Below, in pieces: positions 34,511 to 46,178 of a stretch of 64,000 nt of DNA; position 1 is the stretch's first letter; every line of letters starts with the position of its first letter. The position numbers were made by a program, and so were the translations under genes. This DNA is from Orychophragmus violaceus (Eukaryota > Streptophyta > Magnoliopsida > Brassicales > Brassicaceae), in assembly GCA_030180135.1 (NCBI GenBank), contig CM058229.1, positions 38,839,522-38,903,521 of the forward strand, in the 5' to 3' direction. Under the pieces are notes generated by a model. That model saw only the letters and a program-made list of their open reading frames with translations. It was not told the origin of the DNA and made no database searches.

Positions 34511-37500
34511 TGTAACGCCCCTTTCCCATTCTCCGCTGACCGTCGAGCTGACCGGCCAACAATCAAACAAGAACATGACCGATCGAACCCGAGCAAGTCG
34601 AACAGGAAAAGTTCGCCACAGGACGAAGCCAAAGACGGATCGGTTTGAGACAAAAGGCTCGCACCAACCTATCTCCGACTCCGCTATCCTCGTATCCGTA
34701 GCGCAAGCAGTACTACTTGCATTACTTCAACGAGTTGTGTCGGTTCGGACTAAAACCTCATATCAGGAAAACAATTTCATTTTTGGGTAATCAAACGTTG
34801 AACACAATGTTTAACGAGTCTTTACAAACAATCATTCACATACATATATAACAATCAAATCACAAAATAGCGCAGCTGCCGAACCGACATAAAACCATCT
34901 CAAATTATCGAATCAAAACCCCGCCACAAGCCATCCCGACTCTACACCGAGGACCTCCCGCGTCCGTCGCTGCTACACCTGAAAAACACAACAAGAGTCT
35001 AATGAGCGATCTAAGATCACCCAGTGAATCGGCTCCCCACTACGGCTCCTGATCTATCTATCATCTATAGATCCCCGCCTGAAACCCAAAATAACAATCA
35101 ATCAACAAGATAGCCGATCACGCTCTACCACGTCGTGTCGAGCCCACACACAATCAAATGCCAAAAGAAAGAATTGGCGATTTAGAGGAAATCGGGGGCA
35201 CTGCGGCACATGTCCCCGATTGAGACTCGATCTATCTACCGCGCAATACCAACTACCCCGATCACACACACTCTGGGCCCCTACGAACTTGGTGACTTCC
35301 AGGGTTTCCACTGTTACCGATATGGCAACTAACCCACGTGACTCCTAGCCGTCCACACAACGACTAGGACACCGTTCTCTGTCCATCGATACGCGGTGAG
35401 TCTGACTACCCCTAGATAGCCCGAGCTTCCATGCAATCCGGCCCTAGGACGCGACCCCGTATTCTCCGGACTACACCCTACAGACGTCACTCCATAGGTT
35501 CGCACCTGCCAGCATTCACTGGCCGGTTATCAACTCCCGAGGATCCAATCGGGATGGAAGTACCAGAACGTAATCACACACACCACCTAGACTTGTGGGA
35601 TCTACGCACCCTAGAGTCCTAGTGCAGAAATGTAAACACGCAGACTCGCTTGGACTCTAGCAATCAATCGCAATCAATAACTACAACAACTCAACCCCGC
35701 ATCCCGCAAGTCCACTCACACACACCACCGCTCTGACTCGACACCGTACCGAGTCAGCACCACCACTTAACCGGTTCTGAGACCGAGTTAAGTAACAACG
35801 AGGATCGCTCGGCCCAACACCGAGACGATCTAAAGGCCTGCACAGAAACATCAACCACACACACACAACACAACACAAACACGCAATTCAACCGTCTACT
35901 CGGCCCAACACCGAAGTATACCCACCACCACACACAACAGGCCTATTAGGGTTTCTATCATCTTTTAACCAATTCACGCCCGCTACCTTGGGTTAACCGC
36001 TTGTTAACCCGTAGACGGTTCCATAATCACAACACTTCTCACTTCTTAATCAACCCTAATCATCTTTTAATAACTCCTCGATCCGTCGGTTTAGAGTTAG
36101 CCGCTGGCTAAACTCCCCGACGTCTCATCATTCATTACTTAGTTCATTCACCTCGGGAAACCCCGATACCGTTCCATACTCTATACGTTCATTCAAGTTC
36201 AACTCCGTATTTTAGCTCGTCTTAATTCCCGTATATATGTTCATTAATACCGTCCTTTACTTACGTATATATACATATATAGTCCTACTCATGCCACGAC
36301 TATATGAATGCATCACACAACGTTCTAGCAACCTAACGGTACGCAATCAGGTTTAATCCGTTTAATGTCTATCATGATTCTTTAACCCTAGCCGGTTTAA
36401 CGTTAACCAATCAATCAATCACTCAAATTAATTCAATTCAATTCAACGGGTATGCAATCCTAACTCTACGGTTTCCCATTTACGATCTATATGCTTCTAC
36501 GGTGTTTGAGCCGACTCACAGTGATTTGACGGAACGAACGGCACGGATGCAGATACGGACTCCCGAGACCCGAACTAAACCCGAACTCCTCCGAATACAC
36601 GAACACGAACTCCCGAACACTCCGAACAACCGTCACACGAACCGCACAAGAAAACTGGCCGGAGTCAACGCGTTGACCGGCGTTGACCGCGGCGTTGACC
36701 GGCGTTGACCGGCATTGACCGAGACTTAACATGTTGACCGTTGACCAACTCCGGTTTACTTCCTTGACCAACTGAACCAAACCACTCCAAACCAATCCGG
36801 TTTAGTTAAACCGGTTAGGTCAAACCGTTGACCGGCGTTGACCGAGACTTAACCGGTTTGACTAGAACGGTTCACCCACCAAACCAAGGCTAAACCAACT
36901 CCTATGCATGGCAAGAACACCCCTGAAGAATCTCTTGAAGATTGGACGGCGAAAGAAGCTTCTCCGGCGAGAACTCCGGTGTTGACCGCGGCGGCTCCGG
37001 TGTTGACCGCGGAGGAGGTGGCTTTTCCGGCGACTTCAGACGGCCAACTTCACACCAAACCACTCCTCTTGATGAGATCTATCCACCCATAGCCTTGAAA
37101 TCTTGGAAGAAGCTGAAGAGAGAGAGAGTAACCCTAACCCTTAAAACTGCGGCTGCTTCTCTCTTGTTTTCCGGCGAGCTCCGGCAACTTCTGACGACGG
37201 CGGCTGGCTGAGACTTGAAGAGGAGGAGAAGATGAAGCTACTGGACTTTGAAACACCGGATTTTAGCTTAAGATGAAGAAGTTGTGGCCTTTCTTGTACA
37301 CCAAGTCATGAAGAACACTTTAGAACTTATTGAAGATCTCCCTTGAACATCCAAGAACTTGATAACTTTGTTGAATGTTTCTGGAGAGGAAAAGAGAGAG
37401 TTTCGACAGAGAGAGTGTAGAGTGAGAGGTTCAGAGCACCAACTGAAAAAGGGGATGAATAGTTTGAGATTCTTTGCATGTTTCTTTTTGGTTCATGCAC

Positions 37501-38050
37501 CAAATATGGTGTTGACACCTCTCCCCTAAAGGTTGTCGACTCAGGGAGCTCACACCTGTCTCTGGTGGATGTCTGAAGCCCACTAAGGCCCAATAGCACC
37601 GGCCAAAATCAATAAAACCCTTCCTTAACTTGATTGTCCATTTTTGCTCGGTTTGACTTTTTCCTCGATAATTGTTTTAGTAAATATCTGTCAGTTCCCA
37701 TAAATCTCCAATCCTCCATAATCTGATTCTTATTGCTTTTATATGAATTTAGCAATTTGAATCATCTCGTTTGGAGTTTCCTAGCTCCCGTTATGATTTT
37801 CCGAAGTTTTCCCGGTTTAGCTCGGTTTTCACCCGACACTCCGAAAAATGCATTTCCGCTCCGTTTCTTCGAATTCTGATCTTGTAAATGTTCTTTATGA
37901 TTTAAAACTAGAACATTTGGCCCGTCTCGTCTTCCGTCTCGAACTTTGGCAAAATTACCATTTTGCCCCTGGGTTTGGCAAAATTACAATTTTGCCCCTG
38001 TTGACTTTTCTTCTGCCCGTTGACCATAATTTGTGATACGGGGTATCACA
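34511..38050 (-). repeat. 3' LTR of the gag-only element
   Basis: It is 3540 bp. It contains a dense TTGACC cluster at 36663-36875 and a twofold tandem of a roughly 30-bp unit (TTTGGCAAAATTAC...TTTTGCCCC) at about 37944-38000. The end inverted repeat GTGATACGGGGTATCAC is a near-perfect dyad at 38033-38049. The ORFs seen inside are short and unsupported. The 9-bp excess over the other LTR matches one extra TTGACC unit. Confidence 0.9.
36663..36875. promoter_or_regulatory. W-box-like TTGACC cluster in the LTR (second copy at about 43633-43855)
   Basis: About ten TTGACC and two TTGACT motifs (either strand) occur within 213 bp, many as CGTTGACCGG tandem units. TTGAC(C/T) is the core bound by plant WRKY transcription factors. 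On the sense strand of the element this lies about 1.2 kb into the LTR. A regulatory role is inference; the density is directly visible. Confidence 0.55.
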
Positions 38051-38063
38051 TCCTTCCCCACTT
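38051..38063 (-). other. Polypurine tract of the gag-only element
   Basis: The + strand TCCTTCCCCACTT is the complement of AAGTGGGGAAGGA and directly abuts the 3' LTR. It confirms the - orientation. Confidence 0.8.
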
Positions 38064-39688
38064 ACAGGAATTCGTCCCCGAATTCTCCGTCACTACCAGA
38101 CTTTGAATCGGTTCCAACTCCTGTAAGTTGGTTCGTCACTCGCTTTCAACACTTCTTTACTCGAACATTGCTGCATCCTCCTGACATCTGATATCACGGC
38201 AACCCCTCCGTTTCTTATACTGTTTCATCTCACTGCTCTGCTCCCACCAACCGTTCCACTCTCGCTTCCCGTCTCGCATCTCGTACTGCGCTTCACGCGC
38301 AACTGTCTTTCCTCGTCCATATGTTTCGACCCTGACTTTGCTCTCGCTGGTTTCACGTCTTTGACTCGCAATCTAACTTCCCCACTTCGCTTCGTCTTTC
38401 CCGTCTTTTACGATACTGACATGTCTCTCCTGAGATACTCTTCAAGAATCTGTCCTCCGATCTTGACAGCTTTCCGACTTCCAATTCTGCGTACTCACAG
38501 CTTCGCGTCGCTTCCGACACGACCTCATTTCCATTCATTCTGATAACCCCACTCTAACACTGACACGATCTCTTCTCGCTCGCACATCTCGGCTTCCAAA
38601 TTCGATCTCGCTAACTTCTCACCGCATTCTTGCTAACCACTTCACTCTGGTTCCCATACGGCCACTGCTGCTAACACATCACACTAATCACCTCACTCTT
38701 TCCGCTGCTCGGTACTGACATTTACCACTAGCACTTCACACTGACTGCTTCGCGTTCCGGGTCAACTCCTCGCTCGGCTTCTTTTCAGCCCATATCGCTT
38801 TCGGGTTCGGGGTTCGGTCTCGCATACGTATCGCATCGTCCATTCCGTCCTGCATTCACACAACAACTTTCACTGGAGCGGTGAATTCAAACCAATCCCA
38901 TTCCCGATATCACTTCCTCATAGAAGTATGGTTAGTTAATCATGTACCCGATGGTCACCCATGATTAAGTAACGATACTCTATAATTCCGCTCCCTCGCG
39001 AATCGACAGTCGATTCCAACCATTCTCACGTTAGCTCAACACCTTAAAAAAAAAGGTTCTAACACATCTATTCATAACAACTAACGATCGCAAATAAAAC
39101 TTAAGCTATTCTACCAATAGCTTACCACCACCATTCACACTCCGCACATGCTACGCATGCCACAACGCTAGCACTCTTACAGTGCTACACCACACACAAA
39201 ATCACAATCCAAAATAACTAATGCACCACACAAGCATTAGATAACCACACAAGCAATTAAATGCAAACAACTAATTACCACACGCAATCAAGCAATCATC
39301 AGATCGCTCCGGATATGTCGTCAGTCTGGGTTTAGGTTATGATGAACGGTCATCAGTTCCGCTCATCATCAGACTTCACGTGGTAATTCATTTGCATCAC
39401 AAACCATCACACGCATGCAAACAATTACTACGAAAGTCATAATGATAAGTGAACAATCTGCATCACATACATACACAAAACAACAACATACACATGTCTC
39501 GAGGTTTGTAGAAATACATAGAGAAACAGAAATACAACCATACGATGTCCGTCATCAACAACCCAACCCACAAACTGCACCGCCATATCCTGGAGATGTT
39601 TCCAACAACATACGAAAATTCGTCGATCTGGATAAACACAAACAACAACATAGTTAGCCCATACTCACCCGGCCTAACTATTCAAACC
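38064..39688 (-). other. Non-coding internal region of the gag-only element
   Basis: This is 1.6 kb between the Gag stop and the polypurine tract, where pol would normally lie. I see no RT, RNase H, integrase or protease motif in any frame. The left part (38100-38900) is C/T-rich with many CTCGC, TTCCG and CACT words; the right part (39100-39480) is rich in CACA. It is either unique filler or sequence diverged beyond recognition. Confidence 0.65.
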
Positions 39689-41215
39689 CTAACAGCCCCA
39701 GCACGACCGAAAGGCCATACACAACCGACATCGCGGCTCGCGCTGGTAACCACTGGCAGGCGCGCCGGGAGGGTGTGGTGGGTGTGCCTCTCTGCTCGGT
39801 GGTCCAACCTGCTGTGGCTCCGCCATCGGACACAGCTGTGCTACGTGACCCCTGTGACCACAAATCTCGCAAACTGGTACGGGCGCTGGGCGTGGCCCAC
39901 GGAAACACTCTGACGCCTGGTGGTTTGTCACCCCACACAACTGACACGAAGAAGCTGATCCCGACGAAGGCTCCTGGAACCAATCGGCGGCTCTATGCCC
40001 CTGACCTCCAAAAATCTTGCACCTGACGGGTGCTGAACGGGACCGACGAGAAGTGGACCGATGAGAACAAGTGGATGCTCTATGTCCCTCGTCTCCAAAC
40101 CTCCTACATGACCTCGACAATCTCGGTGGCTGCACCAACGGTGGCTGCGCCACAGGTAACTGCACGTCTGGCTGCTGAATAACTGGTTGCTGAATGAGCT
40201 CCGCGTCTCTGCGGCTCAGTCCTGGGCGATACTCCTCTGGCAATGGGGCACGATGCGGCTCTGCGTCTGACATACGCGGTCCGGGTCCCACAACTGGACA
40301 AATAGGTGCACGATGACCATCCATACCACATACCTGACAATAAGATGGACACGGCACTGGCTGATATGGCTCACGGTACTGCAGGTCGACAGGTCGCGGG
40401 CACCAAAGCATGTGGAAACCCCGAACTCCGCAAGCGCTACACGTCCGGTACACTGGCATCTGAGGCACAGACTCTGGCGTGTCTGCGAATGGCATCTCCG
40501 GCGGTACATCTGGCTCAGTCGGCGGCGCCTCTGGATATGTGACTGACTCAAACTGCGTGCCCGACCCCGACGTCGACATCGGCGCTACTCCTGCGACCGA
40601 TCCCCTATCTGAGCGTGGCCCGGCACCATCGGGTGAAGGATCTACTGACCTCTGCGGCGCCCCTGGCTGGTGATGCGGCCCAACATGCTGCTCCAACACG
40701 TCTGCTAATATCGCCACCTGCTCGTCCATCCGCTGCGCCCACTGCGCATGCTGCTCCGGGTCCAATGGCTCCATGTCTAGGTCCATGTCAAAGGCTGGGT
40801 GCATCTGGTCCTCCTGAAAATCTCCTCCACCGAAAGGAATAAAATCTGACTCGTGCAGATTGAAGGGTAATGGCACCTCCTGTGCCTCAAGCTGCATCTC
40901 CGATGGTACTGTAGGGGCCTCCAACTGTGGTGGAAATGCTAGCAATCCGTAGTCCACGAACCCCAAATATCCTGTCACTCCCGCAGTCGGATCTGCGGTA
41001 CCTGCATCATCCTGTAAAGAAAGCGGTAACGGGTCCGGTAATGGACTCCAATCTGCTGCGGCTGCTCTCGCCCCCTGATGCACACGGGGAACAACTGGCG
41101 GCCGACCTGACACTCTCGAACCCTGCGACTGACCCTGCGGTCCTATCCTCAGACCTGCCTGATGCTGGTCTACCAACTCCTGGTACTCTGCTCGAGTCAT
41201 CCGTCTCTCACCCAT
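39689..41215 (-). CDS. Gag-like protein with about six zinc-knuckle units
   Basis: The frame is 508 residues from the first ATG (41215, MGERRMTRAEYQ); extension to 41305 would need a GTG start. The N-terminal half is acidic and Pro/Gln-rich with no capsid fold I recognise. The C-terminal half carries CCHC-like units near residues 259-272 (irregular CSACGVRGFHMLWC), 293-306 (CQVCGMDGHRAPIC), 370-383 and 399-412 (both lacking the second Cys), 424-437 (CQLCGVTNHQASEC) and 449-462 (CEICGHRGHVAQLC). A terminal Cys cluster, CRLCMAFRSC, follows. Three units are canonical C-X2-C-X4-H-X4-C. RNA binding or packaging is the family-based expectation. One or two knuckles are usual for plant Gags, so this expansion is unusual. 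Confidence 0.7.
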   Translation of the reverse strand: MGERRMTRAEYQELVDQHQAGLRIGPQGQSQGSRVSGRPPVVPRVHQGARAAAADWSPLPDPLPLSLQDDAGTADPTAGVTGYLGFVDYGLLAFPPQLEAPTVPSEMQLEAQEVPLPFNLHESDFIPFGGGDFQEDQMHPAFDMDLDMEPLDPEQHAQWAQRMDEQVAILADVLEQHVGPHHQPGAPQRSVDPSPDGAGPRSDRGSVAGVAPMSTSGSGTQFESVTYPEAPPTEPDVPPEMPFADTPESVPQMPVYRTCSACGVRGFHMLWCPRPVDLQYREPYQPVPCPSYCQVCGMDGHRAPICPVVGPGPRMSDAEPHRAPLPEEYRPGLSRRDAELIQQPVIQQPDVQLPVAQPPLVQPPRLSRSCRRFGDEGHRASTCSHRSTSRRSRSAPVRCKIFGGQGHRAADWFQEPSSGSASSCQLCGVTNHQASECFRGPRPAPVPVCEICGHRGHVAQLCPMAEPQQVGPPSREAHPPHPPGAPASGYQREPRCRLCMAFRSCWGC

Positions 41216-41489
41216 ACTGCTCACGATAATCTCACACACCCGCCGCACGTACCCACACACACACCGTCCAAGGACGCTCTGCTGCTGTCTGCATTCACAA
41301 ACCACAATTAAAAATTAGTACGCATAATACAAATTCTCTACCCCATCCCAACCCCGGATTTACGGACGCGGCTCGGTTTCCTAATGGATGCTTGGGTATG
41401 ACACAATTTTGACTCGATAAAACCACGGAAAACACCCAAAAATGAAATGTTTCGAACCCATGCAGAACCATGCTCTGATACCACCTTTC
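41216..41489 (-). other. Leader and initiator-Met primer site of the gag-only element
   Basis: The leader is short and the complement of 41463-41483 reads TGGTATCAGAGCATGG and beyond, about six bases from the LTR edge. This match to initiator Met tRNA is longer than in copia B. Confidence 0.85.
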
Positions 41490-44400
41490 TGTAACGCCCC
41501 TTTCCCATTCTCCGCTGACCGTCGAGCTGACCGGCCAACAATCAAACAAGAACATGACCGATCGAACCCGAGCAAGTCGAACAGGAAAAGTTCGCCACAG
41601 GACGAAGCCAAAGACGGATCGGTTTGAGACAAAAAGCTCGCACCAACCTATCTCCGACTCCGCTATCCTCGTATCCGTAGCGCAAGCAGTACTACTTGCA
41701 TTACTTCAACGAGTTGTGTCGGTTCGGACTAAAACCTCATATCAGGAAAACAATTTCATTTTTTGGTAATCAAACGTTGAACACAACGTTTAACGAGTCT
41801 TTACAAACAATCATTCACATACATATATAACAATCAAATCACAAAATAGCGCAGCTGCCGAACCGACATAAAACCATCTCAAATTATCGAATCAAAACCC
41901 CGCCACAAGCCATCCCGACTCTACACCAAGGACCTCCCGCGTCCGTCGCTGCTACACCTGAAAAACACAACAAGAGTCTAATGAGCGATCTAAGATCACC
42001 CAGTGAATCGGCTCCCCACTACGGCTCCTGATCTATCTATCATCTATAGATCCCCGCCCGAAACCCAAAATAACAATCAATCAACAAGATAGCCGATCAC
42101 GCTCTACCACGTCGTGTCGAGTCCACACACAATCAAATGCCAAAAGAAAGAATTGGCGATTTAGAGGAAATCGGGGGCACTGCGGCACATGTCCCCGATT
42201 GAGACTCGATCTATCTACCGCGCAATACCAACTACCCCGATCACACACACTCTGGGCCCCTACGAACTTGGTGACTTCCAGGGTTTCCACTGTTACCGAC
42301 ATGGCAACTAACCCACGTGACTCCTAGCCGTCCACACAACGACTAGGACACCATTCTCTGTCCATCGATACGCGGTGACTCTGACTACCCCTAGATAGCC
42401 CGAGCTTCCATGCAATCCGGCCCTAGGACGCGACCCCGTATTCTCCGGACTACACCCTACAGACGTCACTCCATAGGTTCGCACCTGCCAGCATTCACTG
42501 GCCGGTTATCAACTCCCGAGGATCCAATCGGGATGGAAGTACCATAACGTAATCACACACACCACCTAGACTTGCGGGATCTACGCACCCTAGAGTCCTA
42601 GTGCAGAAATGTAAACACGCAGACTCGCTTGGACTCTAGCAATCAATCGCAATCAATAACTACAACAACTCAACCCCGCATCCCGCAAGTCCACTCACAC
42701 ACACCACCGCTCTGACTCGACACCGTACCGAGTCAGCACCACCACTTAACCGGTTCCGAGACCGAGTTAAGTAACAATGAGGATCGCTCGGCCCAACACC
42801 GAGACGATCTAAAGGCCTGCACAGAAACATCAAACCACACACACACAACACAACACAAACACGCAATTCAACCGTCTACTCGGCCCAACACCGAAGTATA
42901 CCCACCACCACACACAACAGGCCTATTAGGGTTTCTATCATCTTTTAACCAATTCACGCCCGCTACCTTGGGTTAACCGCTTGTTAACCCGTAGACGGTT
43001 CCATAATCACAACACTTCTCCCTTCTTAATCAACCCTAATCATCTTTTAATAACTCCTCGATCCGTCGGTTTAGAGTTAGCCGCTGGCTAAACTCCCCGA
43101 CGTCTCATCATTCATTACTTAGTTCATTCACCTCGGGAAACCCCGATACCGTTCCATACTATATACGTTCATTCAAGTTCAACTCCGTATTTTAGCTCGT
43201 CTTAATTCCCGTATATTTGTTCATTAATACCGTCCTTTACTTACGTATATATACATATATAGTCCTACTCATGCCACGACTATATGAATGCATCACACAA
43301 CGTTCTAGCAACCTAACGGCACGCAATCAGTTTTAATCCGTTTAATGTCTATCATGCTTCTTTAACCCTAGCCGGTTTAACGTTAACCAATCAATCAATC
43401 ACTCAAATTAATTCAATTCAATTCAACGGGTATGCAATCCTAACTCTACGGTTTCCCATTTATGTTTTATATGCTTCTACGGTGTTTGAGCCGACTCACA
43501 GTGATTTGACGGAACGAACGGCACGGATGCAGATACGGACTCCCGAGACCCGAACTAAACCCGAACTCCTCCGAATACACGAACACGAACTCCCGAACAC
43601 TCCGAACAACCGTCACACGAACCGCACAAGAAAACTGGCCGGAGTCAACGCGTTGACCGGCGTTGACCGCGGCGTTGACCGGTGTTGACCGAGACTTAAC
43701 CGGTTGACCGTTGACCAACTCCGGTTTACTTCCTTGACCAACTGAACCAAACCACTCCAAACCAATCCGGTTTAGTTAAATCGGTTAGGTCAAACCGTTG
43801 ACCGGCGTTGACCGAGACTTAACCGGTTTGACTAGACCGGTTCACCCACCAAACCAAGGCTAAACCAACTCCTATGCATGGCAAGAACACCCCTGAAGAA
43901 TCGCTTGAAGATTGGCCGGCGAAAGAAGCTTCTCCGGCGAGAACTCCGGCGTTGACCGCGGCGGCTCCGGCGTTGACCGCGGCGGAGGTGGCTTTTCCGG
44001 CAACTTCAGACGGCCAACTTCACACCAAACCACTCCTCTTGATGAGATCTATCCACCCATAGCCTTGAAATCTTGGAAGAAGCTGAAGAGAGAGAGAGTA
44101 ACCCTAACCCTTAAAACTGCGGCTGCTTCTCTCTTGTTTTCCGGCGAGCTCCGGCGACTTCTGACGACGGCGGCTGGCTGAGACTTGAATAGGAGGAGAA
44201 GATGAAGCTACTGGACTTTGAAACACCGGATTTTAGCTTAAGATGAAGAAGTTGTGGCCTTTCTTGTACACCAAGTCATGAAGAACACTTTAGAACTTAT
44301 TGAAGATCTCCCTTGAACATCCAAGAACTTGATAACTTTGTTGAATGTTTCTGGAGAGGAAAAGAGAGAGTTTCGACAGAGAGAGTGTAGAGTGAGAGGT

Positions 44401-45020
44401 TCAGAGCACCAACTGAAAAAGGGGATGAATAGTTTGAGATTCTTTGCATGTTTCTTTTTGGTTCATGCACCAAATATGGTGTTGACACCTCTCCCCTAAA
44501 AGCTGTCGACTCAGGGAGCTCACACCTGTCTCTGGTGGATGTCTGAAGCCCACTAAGGCCCAATAGCACCGGCCAAAATCAATAAAACCCTTCCTTAGCT
44601 TGATTGTCCATTTTTGCTCGGTTTGACTTTTTCCTCGATAATTGTTTTAGTAAATATCTGTCAGTTCCCATAAATCTCCAAACCTCCATAATCTGATTCT
44701 TCTTGCTTTTATATGAATTTAGCAATTTGAATCATCTCATTTGGAGTTTCCTAGCTCCCGTTATGATTTTCCGAAGTTTTCCCGGTTTAGCTCGGTTTTC
44801 ACCCGACACTCCGAAAAATGCATTTTCGCTCCGTTTCTTCGAATTCTGATCTTGTAAATGTTCTTTATGATTTAAAACTAGAACATTTGGCCCGTCTCGT
44901 CTTCCGTCTCGAACTTTGGCAAAATTACCATTTTGCCCCTGGGTTTGGCAAAATTACAATTTTGCCCCTGTTGACTTTTCTTCTGCCCGTTGACCATAAT
45001 TTGTGATACGGGGTATCACA
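41490..45020 (-). repeat. 5' LTR of the gag-only element
   Basis: It is 3531 bp and collinear with 34511-38050. The TTGACC cluster at about 43633-43855 has one unit fewer. The right end GTATCACA meets TCACA, the target duplication, and LINE coding sequence. Confidence 0.9.
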
Positions 45021-45110
45021 TCACAGATTATTTCGGATACACAAAGTGTCTTTTTCTGGGGAAGATTAATTACAGACAATGTCATTGTAGCTCACGAAAT
45101 GGTGCATGGT
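45021..45110 (+). pseudogene. LINE RT fragment: LINE piece 4
   Basis: Ninety bases read ISDTQSVFFWGRLITDN then VIVAHEMVHG, the RT segment that follows the IKKIFP text ending piece 3. No stop occurs in this short piece. It ends at ATGGT, the duplication of the next solo LTR. Confidence 0.85.
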
Positions 45111-46178
45111 TGATAGACTAACTTTTATCCCTAGTATCTAATTGCAAGTGCACAACTATATCAAAGTAGTATCAAATAAAGGATTTCAAGAGTATGCAAT
45201 AGATTATCAGACTCAAGTTAAGCTAGACAAGATGTTTGTAATGAAAAACAATAAAATAAATAATATTGAGAGTGTGAACGATGGAAGAAAACGCTAGGCT
45301 CATTGAAATCTCAGGAAATCATGAATGCAAATCAATCAATAGTCAGGATTCAAAGTCAACCAACTCTCCATGCGGAAATTTTTTTATGTTTAACAACCTA
45401 AAAGCCAAATCTCTTTGTTAATTCAGAGTTATTAAACATGCAATTAAATCATGTTCGAATTGTTCACGAATTCCAAAAACCAAATCTCTTTTCAAATAGG
45501 TAATTTGTTCACACTAGTTCTTCTAGCTAATTAACCAACTCTCGCTGCGCTAATCAACATAATATCAATCAAACAAAAGGAACAACCTAGGATGAAGAAC
45601 TATGAGTTATGAACCCTTAACTAATCAATCAATCTAACAATCCTTGAAATCCCTAATGAGAAATCCTAAATCTAACTAGATAACTATGCATACATGATCA
45701 ATGAAACAAAAATCATTCTGAGAATAGAAAGCATAAGAGAAATTAATAGATAAAAATAGGGTTCTAATTATCTAGAGAACAGCCCTCAAATATCTGCTAC
45801 AAATCTCTCTGGAAATAAAATAAAATGTACCTAAAAAATGGCTGAAAAACCTAATATAAAGTCAATAATACGATTTGAGCATTTTTGTAGATAAGAAAAA
45901 CTATTGGGTAAAAGTGCAAACTTCCAATTCTATTAGAAAATGAGCGCATAATTTTTTTTTTTTTGTGGTGTCGACCGGCACCAGGTGCAGACGCAGTCAA
46001 TGACCACTGTGAAATACATATGTGCTGCAGAATTACTCTAAAAACTCCCAAAATCTCAATTAAAGCTCCAATCATGTCAAAAACCTGTAAAGGACTCAGG
46101 AGACTCAAAAAACACCTAAAAATTCAATAACAAATACCTATATCATGGTAAGTAATCCATAAAAACCATGATATACCA
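45111..46178 (-). repeat. Athila-like solo LTR M
   Basis: It is 1068 bp, TGATAGACTA...ATATACCA on the + strand, flanked by a perfect ATGGT duplication (45106-45110 and 46179-46183). Its interior shares Athila LTR text such as TTGCAAGTGCACA and repeated CCAAATCTCTTT segments. A terminal inverted repeat TATATCATGGT/ACCATGATATA is at 46139-46149 and 46164-46174. One degenerate palindrome (CGACCG core at 45972) remains. With no internal region it is a solo LTR, and its transcriptional direction is leftward. Confidence 0.9.

Larger units (their letters stand above)
34511..45020 (-). mobile_element. Gag-only LTR element with 3.5-kb LTRs (TR-GAG/LARD type)
   Basis: LTRs at 34511-38050 and 41490-45020 share termini TGTAACGCCCC...GTATCACA and are flanked by CCACA and TCACA, a 5-bp duplication with one mismatch. 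On the - strand the primer site (complement of 41463-41483) reads TGGTATCAGAGCATGG. The polypurine tract is the complement of 38051-38063. The 3.4-kb internal region holds a single large ORF with zinc knuckles and no polymerase or integrase motif. Roughly 45 differences between the LTRs by eye (about 1.3 percent) make it older than C and F but younger than copia B. Confidence 0.9.

Noticed and set aside
35431..38036. Genes in the 3.5-kb LTR (several ORFs of 60-90 codons)
   Set aside because: The same ORFs recur in both LTR copies, are short and lack domains; they follow from LTR identity, not selection.
39083..39089. Lone CGATCG-like sites outside Athila and copia B (about 34579, 39083, 41558)
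   Set aside because: They are single, lack extended palindromic arms and have no partner at 20-22 bp, so I did not count them as modules.
40216..40551. Several overlapping ORFs on both strands across the gag-only coding region
   Set aside because: GC-rich shadow frames of the 508-codon ORF; they lack the zinc-knuckle pattern.
41216..41305. N-terminal extension of the gag-only protein to 41305
   Set aside because: It would begin with GTG; the first ATG is at 41215.
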